Source: Caulochytrium protostelioides
Lineage: Eukaryota > Chytridiomycota > Caulochytriomycetes > Caulochytriales > Caulochytriaceae
NCBI GenBank assembly: GCA_003615045.1
Contig: ML014250.1
Location: forward strand, 1-48,988
Direction of reading: 5' to 3'
DNA: 48,988 nucleotides
Shown here: positions 22,201 to 31,267 of the stretch, piece by piece
How the letters are laid out: each line of letters begins with the position of its first letter
How positions within the stretch are numbered: position 1 is the first letter of the stretch
Notes under the pieces: generated by a model
Database searches by the model: none
What the model saw: only the letters and a program-made list of their open reading frames with translations
Told to the model about the DNA's origin: nothing
Translations under genes and position numbers: made by a program

Positions 22201-25200
22201 CAACATTCAGGTGATGCATACCTTCGTGGACGCCTTGGACTTTCAGGACAAGTCCTTCGTCGACGCGCTCCGCGAGTTTCTGCAGTCCTTCCGCTTGCCC
22301 GGCGAGGCGCAAAAGATTGATCGTTTTATGCTCAAGTTCGCCCAGCGCTACCTGCAGGGCAACCCTGCCGCGTTCAGTAGTGCCGACACGGCGTACGTGC
22401 TCGCGTACTCGGTCGTCATGCTCAACACGGACCAGCATTCGCCTCAGGTGAAGCACCGCATGACCTGCGAGGATTTCATCAAGAACAACCGCGGCATCGA
22501 CGAGGGCAAGGACCTCGACCCTGCAATCCTTACCGCAATCTTTGAAGAGATCGTCCGCAACGAGATCGTCATGAAGGACGAGAAGCCCGCGACCGCGCAT
22601 CCCGCGGGCGCGTCCGCCAGTCACGACGCCGTCGGCGGCGTCATTAGCACGGCTATCAGCCAGACTCTGCTCCCGCGCGGGACCTCGCAGGCCCGCGAGC
22701 TGATGGCGGACTTTGCCCAGCAGAGTGAGTTGCAGGCGCAAAAGACAGAGGCCATGCTTGGCGCCGTACTCAAAATGCGGCCCGCGGCCGGGACCGCCCA
22801 CGGCGCTGCGGGCGTCCTGCCGGCCGCGCACGATGGTGCTGCCGCCCCCGACGGCAGCGGCCCCGGCGACGCGCTCGCGCGGGCTAAGCCACAGGGCCTA
22901 CCGCTGCCGAGCGTGCTGGTGTCCGACACCTTCTATCACGCGACGCACTTCGAGCACGGGCGCTCCGTGTTCTCGGTCGTGTGGATGTCGATTCTGACGG
23001 CGCTGACCTCCATTTTACAGGTCTACGACGACCGCGAGATGGTGAACATGGCGTTCGAAGGGTTCCGCTGGTCGATCTGGATCGCGTGTCAGTTCGAGAT
23101 GGACTTGGAGCGCACCGCGTTCTTTCAGTCGTTGGGTCGATGGATTCACATCAACCACCCGTGGGAGATCCGCCACAAGCATCTCGAGGCCATGCGGACG
23201 CTGCTCGAAATCGCCGGCCAGGACGGCAACCACCTCGCGGGCAACTGGAAGGACGTAGTGCACTGTATGGTGCTGCTCGAGAAGCTGGCCACGATCAACA
23301 GCAACACGGACAACGAGAACCAGACCACGCTGCGCCTCTCCGCGGACCTCACCACCGGGCCGGGCCGCGACGCCACCCCGCCTGCGGGGCCTTCCTACCA
23401 AGACCGCAAGCATTTGGTGGAGACCCTGGCAGAGTTGGCCAACAACTCGCTGACGCTGCAAGTTGACCGGATCTTCACGAACTCGTATACCCTCAACGGC
23501 CCGGCGATTGTCGCCCTCGTGCGCGCGCTGTGCGACGTGAGCACGACCGAGGTCGACCGCATCCCGCCGGATACGGAGCAGCCACGCATGATGTGCCTGC
23601 AGCGGCTGATCGAGATCGGGCACTACAACATGGGCCGTATCCGCATGGAGTGGTCCCAGATCTGGGCCATTCTGGGCGAACACTTCAATCGCGTCGGGTG
23701 CAGCCCGAACCCGACGGTCGCGTTTTTTGCACTCGACAAACTCCGGCAACTCGCCATGAAGTTCCTGGACGGCGAGGAGTTGCCGAGCTTCAAGTTCCAA
23801 AAAGACTTCTTGCGGCCGTTCGAGGTCATCTTTGTCGGGAACCCGAACCAGAACATTCGTGACATGTGCTTAACCTGTTTGTCGCAGATGGTCCAGACGA
23901 AAGCGGACCGCTTTAAATCCGGCTGGAAGGCTGTGCTTAGCGCCTGCGCGCAGGCCGCGCAGACGGATGCCGAAGCGATCGTGCAGATGGGCTTCAACCT
24001 CGTGAAGCAGATCGTGCGCAACCACCTGCTGTCGGTCGCCCAAAACGCGACCTTTGCCGACCTCGTCGGCGCGCTGGTCGAGTACTGCCGCCACCCGACT
24101 ATGCACCGGATCACCTTCCAAGCCATTGAGCTGCTCGAGCAGACCATCCACCGACTCGCGACCCAGATATACTCGAATGGCATGGCCTCCAACCGGTTGG
24201 GGGTGGAAATGCTGTCGTCGGCCATGTCTACCAAGAACAGTCCGTACCCGAGCACGAGCGACGTGCCGACGGCCACGCAGCAACAACAACAACAACCGCT
24301 GTCCATCTTTACCGCGCAGGAATCGATCTTCTCGCCGAGCCTGGCGTCCGCGACCCTGGGTGCGCAGAGCTCGAGGGAGACGGATGATACCGGCACCAAA
24401 TTCTGGCATCCGGCCCTCACGGGCCTGTATGAAGTCGTGATGAGCTGCGAGATCGAAGTCCGCGAACGCGGCCTTACGTGCTTGTTTGACACAACCAAGA
24501 AGTACGGAACGCGCTTCACGCCCGAGTTCTGGGAAACGATCTGCCAGGACGTGCTGTTCCCCATCTTTGCGGATCTGAAGCCTGACGAAGGCGCGACGCC
24601 GGCGGCAGCGACGACGTCGACGGCCGCTGCCGAGAACGACGCCCGTGACGGTCAAGCGTCGACGACCACCATGGCCACGACGGCCACGACGATAACGGGT
24701 TTGCGCATGGCACGCGAGCAGCGTAATCAGTATGCAGCGCACCGCGGCGAAGACTTATCGGTCTGGCTGTCGACGACGCTCGTCAAGGCTCTACGCCTTC
24801 TTGTGGACCTGTTCACGTGCCATTTTGACCCCCTTCAGCAGGCGCTGCCCGCCATCCTGAAGCTGATGTGTTTATGCATGACGCATGCAAACGAAACAAT
24901 CCGCCGCATTGGCTCTACATGTCTCAGCGAGCTCATTGAAAACAACGCGACTCAGTTCGGCGAGGCCCAGTGGGACCAGTTTGTGGACTGCTACGAGCGT
25001 CTGCTCGATGCGACGACCGCGTATGATCTGTTCTACAAGGTACCCTACCACACGAAGTACGATGTCACGCCGCCCCGTGTCGCGGCGGGCACGGCGTCCA
25101 CGGGGAGTCTGCCGGCCTCCGCCACGAGCCTGGTCGCCACGTCGGCCCGTCGGCCCTCGCCCTTCGCGGCCGACGCGCCCAACGAGAGCTCCTACCTGCG

Positions 25201-28200
25201 CTCGGCCAGCGGGGGCTTGCCGGCCGTCGCGCCCAAACCCAGCAAGAAGCAGTTCGCTAAAGTCTTCCAGAAATGTCTGTTCCACGTGTTTGCGATCCGC
25301 ACACTCGATGAGATTCTAATGAAAGCGACGCGCGCGGCGCCGCATACGTCGCATCTCAGCCCGCAGCCCCACCAGACCTCGTCCACGCACGCCGCGGGTG
25401 GTTCCTACGCCGCGACGACGACGGCAGCCGCCCAGGTACCATCGACGTCCGCCAACGGAAACGGCAAAACCACGTCGACCCTGTCGTCGCCAACGCAAGC
25501 CCCGCTGGCGGGGTCCGGCGGGCGCGATAGCGAGATGGAGGCCACGCAGGCGTACACGTGCATGACGATTTCGCAGCTCATGCGCCTGCTCGGCTGCCTG
25601 CGGGCTTCGTTCGAGTTCGCGAGCCGCTTCCACGACGATGTCGAGCTCCGCGTCGAGCTGTATCGGCTGCTGCAGCTCGCGACGCTGCCGAACCTGCTTC
25701 AGCAAGAAACAGCGGCCGCCTCGCTGTTTATCCGGCTGCTCGTGCAGATCCAGAAAGACCCGCAGCGCGTCGCGGTCCGCGACGACCTCGAGGACGAGCT
25801 CATTCCGCTTGCGTCGACCATCTTTGCGGCGTACAACGGCATGGATCCCGAGGTTCAGGCGCGTTCCATCACCGCGTGGCGCCCCATCATGGTGCCTCTT
25901 CTGCTCGGCATCCTGAACCTCGACGCGCTCAAGTTCCGGCCATGCGTCGCGCTGGTCTACGACGACCTCGTCAATCTGCTCAAACACGATATGACCTACG
26001 ACCTTCGCCAAGTCCTGATGAGCGTGCTCCTGCGCATCGGCTCAGAGCTTCACATCTCGGCCCGTGCCGTGGTGTATGAGGGCGAGGGCGATGCCGCTGA
26101 TGCGGTTGCCGACGCGGTTGCCAACGCGGTTGCCGACGTGCCGACGGATGGCGCAGCAGCAACCTCCGAAGGCCCTTCAACCGCTGCATCCTCGGATGCG
26201 ACAACGGCGAGCACCACCGAGAGGGTTCGAGCAATCCCGACCATGGAGGCGGCAACGAAGACCGCGCCACGTAGCGCTTCCCGTACCATGACGTCTGAGC
26301 AGGTCCTTCACGCGGCCTCGTCGGCCGCGGTGAAGGCGGTTGAGGCGCCCCAAGTCACTACAAAGGCTGCGGTTGTTGAAGCTGCCACGCGTGTCGATGT
26401 TGGAGCTGGAGCCGAAGCCGAAGCCGAAGCCGAAGCCGAAGCCGAAGCCGAAGCCGAAGCCGAAGCCGAAGCCGAAGCCGAAGCGGCAGCTAATGCTGAT
26501 GTTCTTCTTCTTGCGGAAGCTGATACTCATGCCGATACTCACAGGGTTGCTCATGCGGATGCTCAAGCTCATGTTGATATCGATGGTGACGGGGCGCATC
26601 AAGCTGACGATGTCGTTGACCTCGACAGCCCTGTCGATGATGGGCCTGACACCACTAATGACAACGATGCTGCTGTCGTCAACGCTGAAGCTGACGTTGA
26701 TTCGGAAGCGGATGTGGCAGTTTCTGCTAGCGTTGATGTGGAAGCTGCTGCCGGCGTTGATGCTGAAGTCGAAGCGAGCGCCGATGGGGCAGTCGCGGTC
26801 AACGTTGATGCGGAAGCAGATGCAGAAACCGGTATCGAGGGTGATGTTGAGACCCAAGTGATGGTGGACGCGGCCGAAGACATCGTGTTCCAGTCCGATC
26901 CTGACGAGGAGCCCCACGATACGGGTGCGCTCCCATCCCACACGCCGCCGACCGCGCTGCTGACTGCGCCATTCGACCCAGCGCCGCTGGATAAACCGTT
27001 GCCGCTGTCTCCCGTAGTCTCGGGCCGCTCGCCCACCGCCCAGCCTGACTCACCCGTGGGCGCGCTATCGGATCCCGTGGCGACCGAGACGTCCGGTGAC
27101 GCTCTCGCCGCTGTGCCGTATGTCCGCGTCGAGGGCGACGCGGACGCCGATGCTGTCGCCGATGCTGACGCTAACGCTGATGCAGTCACAATTCCGGCGT
27201 CTGAAGCGACACCGGTGGAGTCAGAGTCCCTTGTGTCGGAATCCATGGTCTCTGAGACCGTGGCCGAAGCGACGCCAGCGACCGACGTCGAGTCAGCGCT
27301 TCTCTTGGAGTCGACTCCGGCCGTGACGCAGAATGCCGAGGAGCCGACTCCAGCGGCGAACGCTGCGCCATGCGCGGGCGAAGGCGCTTCGCAGATGGCT
27401 TCGACGCCGTCGCCAGTGGCCTTTGACCACGCCGCGGTCGCCGCGGCGTTGGAAATACCCAACCATTTGCAATTCACCTCGCCGCACTTGGGCAGCGATG
27501 CGGCGCTGCCGCCACCGCCGCTGCCGCCGAATGACGAGGACGCCTCGCAGATGAGCAACGAGCTCGCGACGCAGACGTTCGTGAGTATCCCGGACCTGCT
27601 CAGCCCGAGTTTGCCGGACCTCGCCACGCGCCCGGCGCCGGCCGCCGATGGCGACGAGGCGCTCGTCGCGCCCGCCAGTCTGTCGCTCCTCGACGGGCCT
27701 TCGACGGCGCCGTCGCCATCGCGGCCATCAACGCAGGATCTGCTCGGATCTTCGGGGCCGACCGCCTCCGCTGTCGGGCTGATGCTCATCGATGTGCCGC
27801 CGCCCGCCTCGGCCGCCGCCGGGGCCGCCGCCACCACCGAAGCGCTCGCCACGCCGACTACCTTGGAGGCCCCGGCGGCTCCTACGGCCCGACTGCCCCG
27901 CGCCACGAGCGACGATCTGATGGACCTGCCGGCGGTCCCGCTGGCTGTCTCGCATCTCGGCCAGATGGACGCCGTCATGGAGCCCACGCCGATCCCGGGC
28001 TATGGGCTGGATGCCGCCGCGCCGCCGCCGCCGCCGGCCGTGGCGCTTGCGTCGCCGCTGTCGGGCTTTGCTTTCGCGTCCTCGGCGGCGCCCGGGTCGG
28101 CGGCGCCGTCATCGGCGTTCTCGGCGACGGCGCCGCCCGCGGCGCCCGTGCCCGCCCCCGCGGCGCCGCCGTTCGCTACCCGCGCCGGACCCGAGTCGCG

Positions 28201-28291
28201 TTCCGAGACGGGGGCGCTTGGGAACAGTCCGAGCGATGCCGAGGACGCGGGCGACATCTTTGAAGACTCCAAAGCCGACACGGACGGGTGA
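19217..28291 (+). CDS. SEC7: SEC7 / BIG-type ARF guanine-nucleotide exchange factor
   Basis: Golgi/TGN ARF-GEF of about 3024 residues. The frame opens at TTG 19007; the first ATG is 19217 (MMQFRKVFAARSS). Domains in order: Ala/Gly/Ser-rich N-terminus; DCB at about 82-300 (ALDQLMHAKEARKNTDLKNA); a disordered insert at about 335-480; HUS at about 490-690 with the HUS box LYLNYDCD near 665; the Sec7 catalytic domain at about 930-1125 (KKRKQILSEGIKRFNFKPAK), with FRLPGEAQKIDR carrying the glutamic finger E1030 and YSVVMLNTDQHSP following; then HDS repeats (NMAFEGFRWSIWIACQFEMD) to about 2280. Beyond that is a tail of about 740 residues rich in Ala, Asp, Glu, Val, Ser and Pro, including an Ala-Glu dipeptide run coded by GCCGAA near 2398. 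Yeast Sec7 is about 2009 residues, so this is unusually long. It is uninterrupted by introns. Confidence 0.95.
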   Translation: MMQFRKVFAARSSAAPAPVAPGAGSTSPTAAASGAAAPAAAAGAVGSTTRGPSVSGDDRRASLSGGGSSRGIAASTSASSEMFIRVALDQLMHAKEARKNTDLKNACQDSLAMLDVVRMAPDAMTPSNLLVIFKALQLACESRQPALALIAVDCIAKLFVYNYWSQFEKASLTESALDDVDGVLKADGSGLGAGGNTGFGGLTVQATTASHARTLSMGSEAKGGDRLSLDGAPPRGSMSPTSGPPLSILALVINTVSECFSTGENTEERLQLQIIKALLTAVTQVDPYASIHGDVLLQAVRCTYNIFLISRSANTQLVAQATIQQMVQAVFSRVKAQPPPTRPADLAPPSAPSLPSASASHHDPLPRSSSSPVVHDTAHSRGASSSSTPEATGGHTKHHLDDVSEGPPSSIPDTSEAGTPVSDAGGLAAAAAATGGGGGAPESAGSMGSAIAASDVSGTDGRAPRPRPLLTPTSTSAVSSARGGRGRDRDLVQELFLCDAYLVLRSLCKLAMKSQDGNNDLKTQAMRSRLLALYLIHSILSEFPDLFYLTLPPPLAAISGAAHVDAPFMAVVKQYLCLVISRNAVSPVPQVYDITIEILVKLLLQSRTLLKPELAVILTEIVLPTIEGRQGTPFHHRLSLIRILNRHLQDPHGAGGQCLLELYLNYDCDPQATSRENVWERLVVALSKVLLQHVGSEPSEGVGIDSGTPSLHSMFVPPAMATAGLAGATGASSHVGHAGPSGALSAGTPPSGVATGSLASGPAAGGSPGAPMAPHYAPAGAASGGGGPAGTGAGAAYAEYAPTSDATPAFTTASLSNFSRDQVRDLLSTTGDPHVLKRRALELLTFGIVRPVVRWIDEQRRAAEQRTQQQREQHQALFQDLELPSPSLPNGMHHAAGTAAGAPAHGGGPVIQTDAAGFPKGSDDPLAFQTLKKRKQILSEGIKRFNFKPAKGIAFLISSGCISSDSPSDVAHFLLTQPLLKKSMIGEYLGEGDDYNIQVMHTFVDALDFQDKSFVDALREFLQSFRLPGEAQKIDRFMLKFAQRYLQGNPAAFSSADTAYVLAYSVVMLNTDQHSPQVKHRMTCEDFIKNNRGIDEGKDLDPAILTAIFEEIVRNEIVMKDEKPATAHPAGASASHDAVGGVISTAISQTLLPRGTSQARELMADFAQQSELQAQKTEAMLGAVLKMRPAAGTAHGAAGVLPAAHDGAAAPDGSGPGDALARAKPQGLPLPSVLVSDTFYHATHFEHGRSVFSVVWMSILTALTSILQVYDDREMVNMAFEGFRWSIWIACQFEMDLERTAFFQSLGRWIHINHPWEIRHKHLEAMRTLLEIAGQDGNHLAGNWKDVVHCMVLLEKLATINSNTDNENQTTLRLSADLTTGPGRDATPPAGPSYQDRKHLVETLAELANNSLTLQVDRIFTNSYTLNGPAIVALVRALCDVSTTEVDRIPPDTEQPRMMCLQRLIEIGHYNMGRIRMEWSQIWAILGEHFNRVGCSPNPTVAFFALDKLRQLAMKFLDGEELPSFKFQKDFLRPFEVIFVGNPNQNIRDMCLTCLSQMVQTKADRFKSGWKAVLSACAQAAQTDAEAIVQMGFNLVKQIVRNHLLSVAQNATFADLVGALVEYCRHPTMHRITFQAIELLEQTIHRLATQIYSNGMASNRLGVEMLSSAMSTKNSPYPSTSDVPTATQQQQQQPLSIFTAQESIFSPSLASATLGAQSSRETDDTGTKFWHPALTGLYEVVMSCEIEVRERGLTCLFDTTKKYGTRFTPEFWETICQDVLFPIFADLKPDEGATPAAATTSTAAAENDARDGQASTTTMATTATTITGLRMAREQRNQYAAHRGEDLSVWLSTTLVKALRLLVDLFTCHFDPLQQALPAILKLMCLCMTHANETIRRIGSTCLSELIENNATQFGEAQWDQFVDCYERLLDATTAYDLFYKVPYHTKYDVTPPRVAAGTASTGSLPASATSLVATSARRPSPFAADAPNESSYLRSASGGLPAVAPKPSKKQFAKVFQKCLFHVFAIRTLDEILMKATRAAPHTSHLSPQPHQTSSTHAAGGSYAATTTAAAQVPSTSANGNGKTTSTLSSPTQAPLAGSGGRDSEMEATQAYTCMTISQLMRLLGCLRASFEFASRFHDDVELRVELYRLLQLATLPNLLQQETAAASLFIRLLVQIQKDPQRVAVRDDLEDELIPLASTIFAAYNGMDPEVQARSITAWRPIMVPLLLGILNLDALKFRPCVALVYDDLVNLLKHDMTYDLRQVLMSVLLRIGSELHISARAVVYEGEGDAADAVADAVANAVADVPTDGAAATSEGPSTAASSDATTASTTERVRAIPTMEAATKTAPRSASRTMTSEQVLHAASSAAVKAVEAPQVTTKAAVVEAATRVDVGAGAEAEAEAEAEAEAEAEAEAEAEAEAAANADVLLLAEADTHADTHRVAHADAQAHVDIDGDGAHQADDVVDLDSPVDDGPDTTNDNDAAVVNAEADVDSEADVAVSASVDVEAAAGVDAEVEASADGAVAVNVDAEADAETGIEGDVETQVMVDAAEDIVFQSDPDEEPHDTGALPSHTPPTALLTAPFDPAPLDKPLPLSPVVSGRSPTAQPDSPVGALSDPVATETSGDALAAVPYVRVEGDADADAVADADANADAVTIPASEATPVESESLVSESMVSETVAEATPATDVESALLLESTPAVTQNAEEPTPAANAAPCAGEGASQMASTPSPVAFDHAAVAAALEIPNHLQFTSPHLGSDAALPPPPLPPNDEDASQMSNELATQTFVSIPDLLSPSLPDLATRPAPAADGDEALVAPASLSLLDGPSTAPSPSRPSTQDLLGSSGPTASAVGLMLIDVPPPASAAAGAAATTEALATPTTLEAPAAPTARLPRATSDDLMDLPAVPLAVSHLGQMDAVMEPTPIPGYGLDAAAPPPPPAVALASPLSGFAFASSAAPGSAAPSSAFSATAPPAAPVPAPAAPPFATRAGPESRSETGALGNSPSDAEDAGDIFEDSKADTDG
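26411..26483 (+). repeat. (GCCGAA)n hexamer coding an Ala-Glu run in SEC7
   Basis: About twelve GCCGAA units in frame with SEC7, just before a tract of Ala/Asp/Val/His codons with an unusual number of T-ending codons. Confidence 0.95.
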
Positions 28292-28510
28292 TCGCCAGGT
28301 TCGCGATGAGTCTTCTCGTCGGATTCCCGACGATTTCTTCTCGTACGGTTCGTGTGGAAACGGCTAGACCGGTGTGACGAGGCCTTCCTTAGTGAGACCA
28401 TCGAGGTTGATCCTGGAGATTTAAAAAATGGACACCATTTACAGAAAGAGAGACGAGGACTCGATGATCGCATCGGCGCGATGAGGGTCTCTATGACACG
28501 ACCAGGCCCT

Positions 28511-30331
28511 CTATGATGCAGCGGGAACGACCTGACAGAAGGTGAGCGGAAAGTAGCCAGTGGCGCCGGAGCGCTGGTTGTGGCCGAGGGCCCAGCCGTC
28601 AGAGAAATCGCGTTCGACATTGAGCATGTCGTTCTCGAGCAAGTCAATTTCGTCATCCAGGCTGTGCGTAAAGGGTCCCATGGCCACGACCATGTACGGT
28701 ATTGGCGCAGCTTCCCCGTCCGCCTCCCCCGCAGCAGCAGCAGCAGCAGCAGCAGCGTCTTCAACGGCGTCGGCAGCGTCAGGATCAATCCCCGCTTGGG
28801 CCAGCACGAGCGCCGCGGTCTTGGGGTCATACGCGCACGACAGCGTGCGTCGCGGCCATTTGCCAACGACGCGCGGCGAGACGGGCACGTCGTCACTCGA
28901 CGCTGGTGGGGATGTGAGCACCATCGTGGACGCCGCCGTCGGCGACATCGGCTTCGCCGCGGCTTTCACCGGCGTCATCGTGCTTCCCATGGTGTTCTGG
29001 CGGTCGGTCGAGAGCACCGTTGACGCGGTCGTGGGGCCCGTCGCGGCTGCCGCCATCACAACGATGGCCGCTTCGACGCGCGCGCTGGGCTCGGGCCCGT
29101 GCGCGCCCTGAACCTCCGACGCTTGCCGCGTCGCCGTGTCAATCGGCGCGCTCATCGATTTGACGCTGTCGCTCGGCACGAGCGGGCCCCGCGTCGTCCC
29201 GATCGAGCCCGCATACACGTTCGCGCTTGCGGACGCCGCGGCCGGCGCCGCCATCATGGCCGGTGCTGCCGACGGCGGCGGCGGCACCATGGTCATGGTC
29301 ATGGTCGTCGCCGGGCCCGGCACCGATCCGGCAGTCGCGTACGACGGTCCGTTTGCGACGCTCATGGTTCCCATCGCATGCTGCTGCTGATGCTGCTGCA
29401 TGTACTGCTGTTGCTGCTGCTGATGTTGCTGATGCGGCATGCCGTGGCCGCCTTCGGAATGGACGTACCCACGGGCTGCATAGGCAGGCTGTGTCGCCAT
29501 GGTGGGATCATAGTCGCCGTGGGCGCCGCCGCCACCGCCATGGGCGTTCTGCGCGGGCACATAGTGCACGGGCGCGGCGCCGGTCATACCGGCGGCGACG
29601 TCGTGGAGAGGCTGGATGTAGGACGGCGGGACCGAGTCGGCGGCGTGGATGGGGCCCTGATACTCGTAGGCGCGGAACAGCGGCTGCGGCTTCTGCAGCA
29701 CCCCCCAGGCGCCGTCGAGTGGCTTGGCCTGGTCCCCGGGGCCCCTGGATGAGGCCGCCGATGCCGACGGCTGCGGGTCAAAGGCGCCGCCGTCGAAGTG
29801 GATGTCGCCGGCTGACGTCGCGAGGAGGCCGTTCTTACCAATCTGGTACGGCTCGGGCGTCCGCATCGCTTTGGCCATCTGGCGCTTAGAGCGGTTGCGG
29901 CGGCGCAGCACGACGAACGAGATGACGGCGCCGAGCACGCACAGCGCGACCGTGCCGCCGAGCAGACCCGCGAGGATCGCCGTCAGGTCCGTCGTGGGCG
30001 GGCTCGTCAGCGAGCCGATTCCCGTCTTGATCTTCGACGCTTCGGAGATGCCGTTGCGCGCGCTAGCGTCGGCGTGGGCGCTGTCGGGCGACGACGACGC
30101 CGGCACCAGACTCATATGGCTGATCTGGTTGCCGCCGGTGGACGGTACCTTCGTGTCGGTGGCTTGGCGATCGGCGTCCGGGGCCGGCGCCGCGGCCATC
30201 GCGCCCGTGGCGGCGGCCGCAGGGTCCGCCGTGGACGACTCTGTCGGGGACCTCGACGCCGCGGCGTCGAGGTCGTCGTCGCGCCGCGCCAAGTGCGCTT
30301 GGGCATACCCGACCAGGATCGGGCTGTCCAT
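28511..30331 (-). CDS. Single-pass membrane protein with C-terminal SH3 domain (Fus1-like architecture)
   Basis: A 606-residue protein. The first ~115 residues are Ser/Ala/Asp/Pro-rich and would be extracellular or lumenal; no cleavable signal is evident, so the single hydrophobic segment at about 116-142 (LTAILAGLLGGTVALCVLGA, then VISFVVL) probably acts as a signal anchor. It is followed by a strong basic stop-transfer block RRRNRSKRQ. The cytoplasmic region is long and disordered, with a Gln/His-rich stretch around plus-strand positions 29385-29440. The C-terminal ~60 residues form an SH3 domain: YMVVAMGPFTHSLDDEIDLL (ALYDY-type strand and RT loop), then WALGHNQRSGATGYFPLTFC with the conserved Trp, Gly-Tyr-Phe-Pro and terminal strand. 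Fungal proteins with this order include Fus1; homology beyond architecture is not claimed. It could scaffold signalling at the cell surface. It is tail-to-tail with SEC7 (219 bp). Confidence 0.82.
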   Translation of the reverse strand: MDSPILVGYAQAHLARRDDDLDAAASRSPTESSTADPAAAATGAMAAAPAPDADRQATDTKVPSTGGNQISHMSLVPASSSPDSAHADASARNGISEASKIKTGIGSLTSPPTTDLTAILAGLLGGTVALCVLGAVISFVVLRRRNRSKRQMAKAMRTPEPYQIGKNGLLATSAGDIHFDGGAFDPQPSASAASSRGPGDQAKPLDGAWGVLQKPQPLFRAYEYQGPIHAADSVPPSYIQPLHDVAAGMTGAAPVHYVPAQNAHGGGGGAHGDYDPTMATQPAYAARGYVHSEGGHGMPHQQHQQQQQQYMQQHQQQHAMGTMSVANGPSYATAGSVPGPATTMTMTMVPPPPSAAPAMMAAPAAASASANVYAGSIGTTRGPLVPSDSVKSMSAPIDTATRQASEVQGAHGPEPSARVEAAIVVMAAAATGPTTASTVLSTDRQNTMGSTMTPVKAAAKPMSPTAASTMVLTSPPASSDDVPVSPRVVGKWPRRTLSCAYDPKTAALVLAQAGIDPDAADAVEDAAAAAAAAAGEADGEAAPIPYMVVAMGPFTHSLDDEIDLLENDMLNVERDFSDGWALGHNQRSGATGYFPLTFCQVVPAAS

Positions 30332-31267
30332 GGTTGCAAAGGGGCAGCGGATAAAGAGCGCTCACCGTCGGGAGACCACACGCAGAAGAGAGCCGTGGCG
30401 CGTGTAAGCCATATGTCGCGGTCGGTGGCGTGGTGCGAACAAGGCGAGGCGCCAGGTGGAATCAGGTCAGAGGCGTCGTCCGCAGGAGGGTGGGCGGAGC
30501 AAGTCGGGGACACGCAGGCACACCCGCTCAGCCAATGAAATGCTGGCACGTTACGATCCCTTGTCCGACGGCCACGTGGCTAGCGGCCGCCCAGACCCAA
30601 GGGCCGGCGGCACAACGATGCGGCATTTCCGCGGGTGTGGTATCTTGCCTCGCTATATGTATTCCGCAATCGGGTCCGCCTCTTGTGGGTTGCCCATCCC
30701 GGTTCCTTCATGCGGCAGCTGCTCGTGGAAGCTGCTAGCATGGCGGTGACAGGGCTGAATGAACAGCTTTCTCTCTGCCCGCAGGCGTCATGGCGAGACC
30801 CAGACGAGCGGAATTCGATCAGCGCGATCCGGTCGCTGTCGATGTGAAAGCCCGTGACATTTTCCCTCTGGCATCTCGCCGCCGATCGTTTGAGGCAGGA
30901 CCGGCAAGCAAGGGGGGTTTTCTCTTTGCGCAGCGGTCCACTTGGCGACATGAGGCGTCGGCTGAGTTGGCTTTCTGCCCGCTTTCTGCCCGCCACAACA
31001 CGACCGGGCAGGGGCAACCATCCGAACAACTAATGATGCAAAATCGATTAATGATTTTTTTCGACGCTTCATTTTGACGTGCATCCCGCGCAGAGCTTGT
31101 TCTCATCATTGGGAGTCTCCGATAGGAATCGAGAGAAACAGGTCGATGGCCAAGTATACTCGGAATCTCGGAAGACAAGATGCTACAGTGAAGGATCAAA
31201 CGCTGTCGCGCGGGTCAGGGCGCCGCGAGCCACGCCAAGTCACGGCGCCGAGGAAGGGAAAAGCGGA
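30332..31267. other. Intergenic region, no supported gene
   Basis: Upstream flank of the SH3 protein gene and 3' flank of the TBC1D31-like gene. Composition is near-balanced, with an A/T-rich patch at 31030-31075. Only short unrelated ORFs are present. Confidence 0.6.

Noticed and set aside
26599-27987. 462-codon minus-strand Ser/Thr/Ala-rich ORF
   Set aside because: It reads like a mucin, but it is the reverse of the Ala/Asp/Glu/Ser codons of the SEC7 tail; no start context or domain supports it.
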